Part shown: one piece after another, positions 59,336 to 64,000 of the stretch
Layout of the letters: every line of letters begins with the position of its first letter
Position numbering within the stretch: position 1 is the first letter of the stretch
Origin: Methylobacterium sp. Leaf112
GTDB lineage: Bacteria > Pseudomonadota > Alphaproteobacteria > Rhizobiales > Beijerinckiaceae
Assembly (NCBI RefSeq): GCF_001423295.1
Contig: NZ_LMNG01000012.1
Location: forward strand, 728 to 64,727
DNA length: 64,000 nucleotides
Reading direction: 5' to 3'
Position numbers and translations under genes: made by a program
The notes under the pieces: generated by a model
Database searches by the model: none
What the model saw: the letters and a program-made list of their open reading frames with translations, nothing else
What the model was told of the DNA's origin: nothing

Positions 59336-60646
59336 ATGAGACCAAACCAGAACAGACGGGTGCGCGGTCGCAACCGCCCCAAGGGTCCCAACCCGCTGAC
59401 CCGGTCCTACGAATCGAACGGTCCGGACGTCAAGATTCGCGGCACCGCCCAGCACATCGCCGATAAATACGCTCAGCTCGCGCGTGACGCGCAGGCGAGC
59501 GGCGATCCCGTGGCGGCGGAGAATTATTTCCAGCACGGCGAGCATTATTTTCGCATCATCTCGGGCGCGCAGGAGCAGAACCGTCAGCAGGCCGCCGGCG
59601 GCTACGCCCGCAACGGCTTCGACGACGATGGCGACGAGGATGGTGGCGACGACCAGAGCGCACCGCTCGGCTACGCCGCCCATTCCTACAACGACGACTA
59701 CACCGATCCCGGCCAGCAGCCCCAGCCGGCGTATCAGCCGCCGGCCTACGAGGGACGGCAAGAGTCCCAGAGACAAGAGTCCCAGAGACAGGATTCGCCG
59801 CGTCAGGAGTATCCGCGTCAGGACGGTGGCCAGAACCGGAACGACCGCAACGACCGGCGCGACCGCTTCAACAACCGCAACGACCGTCCGCAGCGCTTCG
59901 ACAACCAGCGCCCCGACGGGTCCCGGCAGGACGGCCAGCGGCAGGACTACAATCGGCCGGATTCTTCGCGACAGGACAACCAGCGACCGGATTACGGTCG
60001 GCAGGACCAGCCGCGCCAGGACCAGCAGCGCCAGGACCAGCAGCGCCAGGACCAGCAGCGCCAGGACCAGCAGCGCCAGGATCGGGATCGGCAGGATCAG
60101 CCCCGCAACGAGCAGCCGCGCCAGGAATATGGCCGTCGCAACAACGGCGCGCGGTTCGAATCCAATCGAAACGCCGAGGCCCCGCAGGATGGCGGGCGCG
60201 ACGAGGCCCCGCGTCAGGACTTCGTCCGGCAGGAGACCGCCCGTCAGGAACCGGTGCGACCGGACTTCGTCCGCCCCGAACCCGTGCGGCAGGAGCCTGT
60301 CCGTCCGGAGTCCGCGCGGCCGGATTTCCAGCCGACCGAGCCGCGCCGGGTGGCGGATGCACCGCCCCGGCGGAGCCGCCGTCGCGACGAGGCCGAGCGT
60401 GCGCCGGCCGAGGACGTGTCCGGCCTGCCGGCCTTCCTGATGACGCCGCCGCGTCCCGTTCCCGCCGAACGGCCCGTCGAGTCCCGCACGGCGGAGGAAT
60501 CCGCTCCGCAGGGAACCCCGTCCGCCCCCGACGAAACGCCGACGGCTCCGAAGCCACGCCGTCGCCGCCGGGCCCGCTTCGAGGGGACCGATGGGGCCGA
60601 GCCCGGCTCCGCCGGTACCGACGATGTGACGCCGATCACCGAATAA
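59336..60646 (+). CDS. DUF4167 domain-containing protein with Gln/Arg/Asp-rich repeats
   Basis: A 436-residue protein. The first ~85 residues are the DUF4167 domain: a basic start MRPNQNRRVRGRNRPKGPN, then YESNGPDVKIRGTAQHIADK and AAENYFQHGEHYFRI. The rest is disordered and low complexity, rich in RQD/RQE repeats, with a 15-bp DNA tandem repeat near its middle and a Pro/Arg-rich tail ending near RRRRARFEG. The basic N-terminus suggests RNA or DNA binding. The gene follows prmC in many Rhizobiales; its function is unknown. ATG 59336 is where family similarity starts. Confidence 0.85.
   Translation: MRPNQNRRVRGRNRPKGPNPLTRSYESNGPDVKIRGTAQHIADKYAQLARDAQASGDPVAAENYFQHGEHYFRIISGAQEQNRQQAAGGYARNGFDDDGDEDGGDDQSAPLGYAAHSYNDDYTDPGQQPQPAYQPPAYEGRQESQRQESQRQDSPRQEYPRQDGGQNRNDRNDRRDRFNNRNDRPQRFDNQRPDGSRQDGQRQDYNRPDSSRQDNQRPDYGRQDQPRQDQQRQDQQRQDQQRQDQQRQDRDRQDQPRNEQPRQEYGRRNNGARFESNRNAEAPQDGGRDEAPRQDFVRQETARQEPVRPDFVRPEPVRQEPVRPESARPDFQPTEPRRVADAPPRRSRRRDEAERAPAEDVSGLPAFLMTPPRPVPAERPVESRTAEESAPQGTPSAPDETPTAPKPRRRRRARFEGTDGAEPGSAGTDDVTPITE
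60014..60073 (+). repeat. 15-bp in-frame tandem repeat in the DUF4167 gene
   Basis: Four perfect copies of CGCCAGGACCAGCAG (encoding the pentapeptide RQDQQ), with a fifth diverged copy to 60088. The copy number is likely to vary by slippage without breaking the frame. Confidence 0.85.
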
Positions 60647-60666
60647 GTTTGCCGCGATCGCTCTGG

Positions 60667-60693
60667 AAAGCCGCCCCCGTTGGGCGGCTTTTC
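60667..60693 (+). terminator. Intrinsic terminator after the DUF4167 gene
   Basis: AAAGCCGCCC pairs perfectly with GGGCGGCTTT around CCGTT and runs into Ts. It lies 21 bases after the stop and may also serve the convergent gene at 60698-61444. Confidence 0.85.
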
Positions 60694-60697
60694 GCGT

Positions 60698-61444
60698 TCA
60701 GGGCCGGTCTGGGCCGCCGAGTGCGGCATGCCAGTCCGCGTAGCCGTGGACGCGGTGGACGAGGCGGCGGTCCCGCGCGGCCTCGCCGAATGGCGCCAGA
60801 TCCCAGGTCCAGGCCGCGTCGGGTGTCGGAAGCGGAACGCCGTGGAGGAGGTCGAGGCGGTCGGTCACACGGCCGTCGCGGTCCTCTTCGGTCTGCAGGA
60901 CGTCGGTGACGAGGCAGACCCGCGCCGCGAGGCGGGATAGGCCGTCGAGATGAGCTCGGACGATCCGCCCACCGAGCTGCGGATCCGCCCCTCCGGAGCC
61001 GTCGACGGGCAGGATCGGCAGTTGCGAAAGCAGGTTGGCGGAGATCACGAGATCGATCTCCGGCCCGCCCCCGTGATCGGGAACCGCCCCTGGCCGGGTG
61101 AGATCGGCCGTGACCAGGGTGACGTCGGGACGGTGGCGCACCGTCCATCGGGTCGGCCACGGATGCACGGCATCGACGAGGCGGATGCGGGTGAAGCGGC
61201 GGGCGAGGTGGTCCAGGGGTACGTCGTCGAGGAGGCCCGAGCCGAGAACGACGACGGTGCGATATCGAGGGAGACCTTCGCAGGCCCGCATGATCACGGC
61301 ACGGGCCCGTGTGAGATGCGGCTCCCAGGCCGTCCGGCACCGGCGCGAGCGGGACAGGAGCAGGACACTCTCGCGCAGGTAGCCCCGCCGGCGATGCGAC
61401 CAGGGGGCGGGGGTCGTCAGGTAGTGGAACAGGTCGACCAGCAC
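60698..61444 (-). CDS. Uncharacterised protein, possible Rossmann/SAM-methyltransferase fold
   Basis: A 248-residue protein. VVVLGSGLLDDVPLDHLARR followed by IRLVDAVHPWP resembles motif I and II of class I methyltransferases, and IDLVISANLLSQLP could be the post-motif strand. The canonical GxGxG is reduced to LGSGLL, so activity is uncertain. The N-terminus is rich in Arg and aromatic residues (WSHRRRGYLRES). The GTG at 61444 is supported by a perfect AGGAGG five bases upstream. No family assigned; it ends just beyond the shared terminator. Confidence 0.6.
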   Translation of the reverse strand: MLVDLFHYLTTPAPWSHRRRGYLRESVLLLSRSRRCRTAWEPHLTRARAVIMRACEGLPRYRTVVVLGSGLLDDVPLDHLARRFTRIRLVDAVHPWPTRWTVRHRPDVTLVTADLTRPGAVPDHGGGPEIDLVISANLLSQLPILPVDGSGGADPQLGGRIVRAHLDGLSRLAARVCLVTDVLQTEEDRDGRVTDRLDLLHGVPLPTPDAAWTWDLAPFGEAARDRRLVHRVHGYADWHAALGGPDRP

Positions 61445-61487
61445 GGCGCCTCCTGAGACCAGGGGTGGCAGCCCGTGCGCCGCGGCG

Positions 61488-62426
61488 TCAAGCGGCCTTG
61501 GTCCGGCCCTTGGACGCGGTGAAGCGGACCGAACGGCGGGCCGTGGCCACCGACAGGGCCTGGAACGCCTCGAAGGTCCCCCGCATGTCCTCCGGCGATA
61601 GGCGACGGCCGGACCGGGCCTGGATCAGGTGCTTGAGGGTCCCCCACCCGAGATCGGACGCCCGTAGGAGAAAGAGAAGCGGATCGAGATCCGGATTACG
61701 GTGGGCCTGAGACGCCATCTCGGTCGGCACCCCGGCGATGCGGGCGATGGCGGCCAGGGCATCGTCCACCCGTCCCTGTACCACGAGGGCGACGATCGCC
61801 TTCTCCTCGAGATCGACGCCCCCGGGGGAAGCCGGCGAGAGCGGCGGGGCTTCGATCCGGCGGAGTTCGGGGATGGATCGGCGCAGATCGAGCACCGCCC
61901 GCAGAACCGGATCCTTCCCCGCCAAGTCCACCAAGGTCCCGAATCCCGTCGACGACAGGTGCGCGGTCTCGTTCCCGGCGATCCGGCGCACGGCTTGGGT
62001 CGCCGCCCGCGTGACGAGGATGTCGGTGATCCGCTCGCTCAGGGTCCGTCGCCGCGAAACCGCATCGAGATGCAATGGGCCGGCTTCCCTGACGATCCGA
62101 AGCAGGTCGTCCTCGTCGAGCCGCACGGATCGGGCGAGGACCGGCCCCGCGACGGTGATCTGCGGATCGAAGGCGAGGTCGCGCACGACGCGGCGCGGGG
62201 CATTGGCGATATCGGCGATCTCCTCGGCGAGGGCTGAACGGGCCGCGGCCTCGACGTTGCGGGCGAGGTGAAGGATGATCGCATCGAAGGGTTCGATCCC
62301 GCTCTCGCCCAGGGCGACGGCGTGATCGGTAAACAGAGCCGTGATTCGGCGAAGCATCGCCGCACGCTGATCGGGTGTTCCGATAGTGACGGCGTGTTCC
62401 ATTTCGTGGATGAGCGTCTTGATCAT
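61488..62426 (-). CDS. DUF2336 domain-containing protein
   Basis: A 312-residue, mostly helical protein matching the alphaproteobacterial DUF2336 family: MLRRITALFTDHAVALGESG, IADIANAPRRVVRDLAFDPQ, VAGPVLARSVRLDEDDLLRI and SERITDILVTRA. The repeats look HEAT-like. No function is established; some members are associated with cell-cycle or sensory genes. Here it is divergent from a Pmp3-type gene across ~134 bases. Confidence 0.85.
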   Translation of the reverse strand: MIKTLIHEMEHAVTIGTPDQRAAMLRRITALFTDHAVALGESGIEPFDAIILHLARNVEAAARSALAEEIADIANAPRRVVRDLAFDPQITVAGPVLARSVRLDEDDLLRIVREAGPLHLDAVSRRRTLSERITDILVTRAATQAVRRIAGNETAHLSSTGFGTLVDLAGKDPVLRAVLDLRRSIPELRRIEAPPLSPASPGGVDLEEKAIVALVVQGRVDDALAAIARIAGVPTEMASQAHRNPDLDPLLFLLRASDLGWGTLKHLIQARSGRRLSPEDMRGTFEAFQALSVATARRSVRFTASKGRTKAA

Positions 62427-62560
62427 AGCCTATCGGGGTGTGCCGCGCCGTTCGTCAAAATCGCACGCAGATGTTTAAAAACAGCCACCGGGAACCATCG
62501 TCGGAACGGCAATGTTGCTATCGCGCCCTTGCGCGGGCACCATCACGTCCCGGAGACATC

Positions 62561-62725
62561 GTGTCGAATCTCGTTCGCATCCTGCTCGCCATCTTCCTGC
62601 CGCCCCTGGCCGTCCTGATGACGGCAGGCATCGGATTGCAGTTCCTTCTCAATATCCTGCTGACGGTCCTGGGCATCGTTCCGGGCATGGTGCACGCCCT
62701 GTGGATCGTCATGCGCGACCGCTGA
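62561..62725 (+). CDS. Pmp3/YqaE family small membrane protein
   Basis: A 54-residue peptide with two transmembrane helices, matching UPF0057/Pmp3: ILLAIFLPPLAVLMTAGIG, then FLLNILLTVLGIVPGMVHAL. Homologues affect membrane potential and salt tolerance and are often stress induced. The start is a GTG at 62561, preceded by CGGAGA; the family similarity begins within a few residues. Monocistronic. Confidence 0.85.
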   Translation: MSNLVRILLAIFLPPLAVLMTAGIGLQFLLNILLTVLGIVPGMVHALWIVMRDR

Positions 62726-62801
62726 TCCGGCGCCGCGACGCGCCCTCCCCGCCGATGCACGGGGAAGGAAGCGCGGTTTCGAAAGCCCGAACGAGGGTGA
62801 C

Positions 62802-63407
62802 ATGAGCACACGCGGCTTCACCGGACGACGCCCGCCCGAGGCGACGCGCGAGCGCCTGCCGCCGGGCCAATATCTCACGGCGGATTTCCCGGTTCTACAG
62901 ATCGGGCCGAATCCGCGGATCGATCTCGACGCGTGGCGCTTCACCCTCCGGGCTGGATCGCGACCGTTGAAGATTTGGACTTGGGACGAATTCAACGCCC
63001 TGCCGCGCACGCGCTGGGGCGGCGACATCCACTGCGTCACGAAGTGGTCGAAGTTCGACACGGCGTGGGAGGGCGTCGGAATCGACGATCTCCTGGCGGA
63101 TGCGGGCGTCGCGGCGCCGACGGCGTTCGCCCTGGCGGAGGGATACGACGATTACACCACCAACGTGCCGTTCGCCGACCTGACCGGGGACCGGGCCATG
63201 GTGGCGACCCATTACGACGGCGCGCCGATCGAGCCGGATCACGGCGGCCCGGCGCGCCTCCTCGTGCCGCACCTTTACTTCTGGAAGAGCGCCAAGTGGC
63301 TCAAGGGTCTGCGCTTCACACAGAAGGATGAGGGTGGCTTCTGGGAGATGCGGGGCTATCATATGTACGGAGACCCGTGGCGCGAGCAGCGCTTCACCGG
63401 TGACTGA
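62802..63407 (+). CDS. Sulfite-oxidase-like molybdopterin oxidoreductase
   Basis: A 201-residue protein with the oxidoreductase molybdopterin-binding domain: FPVLQIGPNPRIDLDAWRFT, WTWDEFNALPRTRW, the molybdenum-ligand Cys in IHCVTKWSKFDTAWEGV, then LVPHLYFWKSAKWLKGLRF. It lacks a twin-arginine signal and the dimerisation domain of true sulfite oxidases, so it is probably cytoplasmic. The next gene starts 1 base later and encodes a flavin reductase, its likely electron partner. Substrate unknown. Confidence 0.88.
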   Translation: MSTRGFTGRRPPEATRERLPPGQYLTADFPVLQIGPNPRIDLDAWRFTLRAGSRPLKIWTWDEFNALPRTRWGGDIHCVTKWSKFDTAWEGVGIDDLLADAGVAAPTAFALAEGYDDYTTNVPFADLTGDRAMVATHYDGAPIEPDHGGPARLLVPHLYFWKSAKWLKGLRFTQKDEGGFWEMRGYHMYGDPWREQRFTGD

Positions 63408-63408
63408 G

Positions 63409-64000
63409 ATGAAGCCTCTGCCCTGGCTGGATGCCACCATCGTGGGCATCGGTCAGGTGATCCCGCGGGTGAAGTGCTTCCGGCTGGCCGTGACGCTCGA
63501 CCGCCCGGCTCTCGCGGGGCAGCACGTCGATATCCGGCTGACCGCACCCGACGGCTACCAGGCTCAGCGCAGCTACTCCATCGCCTCCGCGCCGAGCCCG
63601 GACGGGATCGTCGAACTCATGGTCGAGGGCCTGCCGGAGGGCGAGGTCTCGGGGTTCTTCGACGGGGTGGCGGAAGTCGGCGACACCGTGGCGTTGCGCG
63701 GTCCCATCGGGGGCGCCTTCGTGTGGCGACCGGAGGATGGCGGCCCCCTGCTCCTCATTGGCGGCGGCTCGGGCGTGGTGCCGCTCCTGGCGATGCTGCG
63801 CCATCGGGCCATCGCGGCGCCCGACGTTCCGGTCCTTCTGGTCTATTCGGTCCGCGAAGCGGCAGAGGCGATCGCCCGGGACGAACTCGACCGGAGGCGC
63901 CGCGACGAGCCCGGCTTCGATTGGATCCTGAACCTGACGGGCGAGGGCGGCCGGCGCATCGATGCCGCCCTCATCGGACAGGCGCTCGAACGCCTCGGGC
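63409..64000 (+). CDS. Ferredoxin-NADP reductase-like FAD/NAD oxidoreductase (partial)
   Basis: The first 197 codons are present and the gene runs off the window. The FAD-binding barrel has RSYSIASAPSPDGIVELMVE (FAD motif RxYS), and the nucleotide domain begins with LLLIGGGSGVVPLLAMLRHR and VLLVYSVREA. The stop of the preceding molybdopterin gene and this ATG are separated by one base, so the two are translationally linked. A C-terminal NAD-binding completion, or a ferredoxin domain, may lie beyond the window. Confidence 0.88.
   Translation, partial: MKPLPWLDATIVGIGQVIPRVKCFRLAVTLDRPALAGQHVDIRLTAPDGYQAQRSYSIASAPSPDGIVELMVEGLPEGEVSGFFDGVAEVGDTVALRGPIGGAFVWRPEDGGPLLLIGGGSGVVPLLAMLRHRAIAAPDVPVLLVYSVREAAEAIARDELDRRRRDEPGFDWILNLTGEGGRRIDAALIGQALERLG

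Overview
The window is 64 kb of high-GC alphaproteobacterial chromosome, almost certainly from Methylobacterium in the broad sense (Methylobacteriaceae). The clearest sign is a complete serine-cycle cluster for C1 assimilation (sgaA-hprA-mtdA-fchA-mtkA-mtkB-ppc-mclA, minus strand, 28346-38753) in the gene order known from Methylorubrum extorquens. From memory, MclA is very close to the M. extorquens protein while MtdA looks clearly diverged, so this is probably a relative rather than extorquens itself. The other gene pairs (uvrC-pgsA-moaD, ubiG/lysC-ptsP-prfA-prmC-DUF4167, ispH-thrB, dnaK-dnaJ) are also typical of Rhizobiales. I saw no rRNA, tRNA, CRISPR array, insertion sequence, phage gene or obvious island. 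The window reads as core chromosome.

Layout. 1-10.7 kb: tail of an outer-membrane barrel gene, a DUF2076 protein, an L,D-transpeptidase, cheZ, then uvrC-pgsA-moaD. A tightly coupled nucleoside salvage operon follows (cdd-punA-deoC-deoA, every junction overlapping), then a His-rich exported protein and a PmtA-like lipid methyltransferase. 10.9-27.6 kb: dnaJ and dnaK with a good RpoH-type promoter, a secreted protein of unknown function, YqgE, a Prx5 peroxiredoxin, thrB and ispH, a MocR regulator divergent from a DUF1127 gene, a CPA2 antiporter overlapping a MATE exporter, a DUF3606 protein, a CinA-type protein and an Omp25-like barrel. 27.6-38.8 kb: a GlcG/HbpS-like protein and the serine-cycle cluster.

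39.5-52.9 kb: an LpxH-like phosphoesterase coupled to a GT4 glycosyltransferase, rnhB, a radical SAM protein with a LexA box, a small glycosyltransferase-like protein, a DnaQ-like exonuclease with a C-terminal SWIM zinc motif, ligA, msrQ, a Uma2 nuclease, adenosine kinase, a quinone oxidoreductase-like protein, a PEBP protein and ubiG. 53-64 kb: lysC, ptsP, prfA, prmC, DUF4167, an orphan protein, DUF2336, a Pmp3-type peptide, and a molybdopterin oxidoreductase followed by a ferredoxin-reductase-like gene cut by the window end.

How the genes work together. MtdA and FchA link C1 units to tetrahydrofolate. SgaA and HprA carry serine to glycerate. Ppc adds bicarbonate to PEP. MtkAB and MclA convert malate to acetyl-CoA and glyoxylate, and the glyoxylate returns to SgaA. 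The most notable non-coding signals are three 17-bp tandem repeats with a T-N11-A dyad upstream of sgaA, a second T-N11-A dyad in an AT-rich gap upstream of mtkA, strong U-tract-free stem-loops at most junctions of the cluster, and a GAAC-N7-GAAC LexA box in front of the radical SAM gene.
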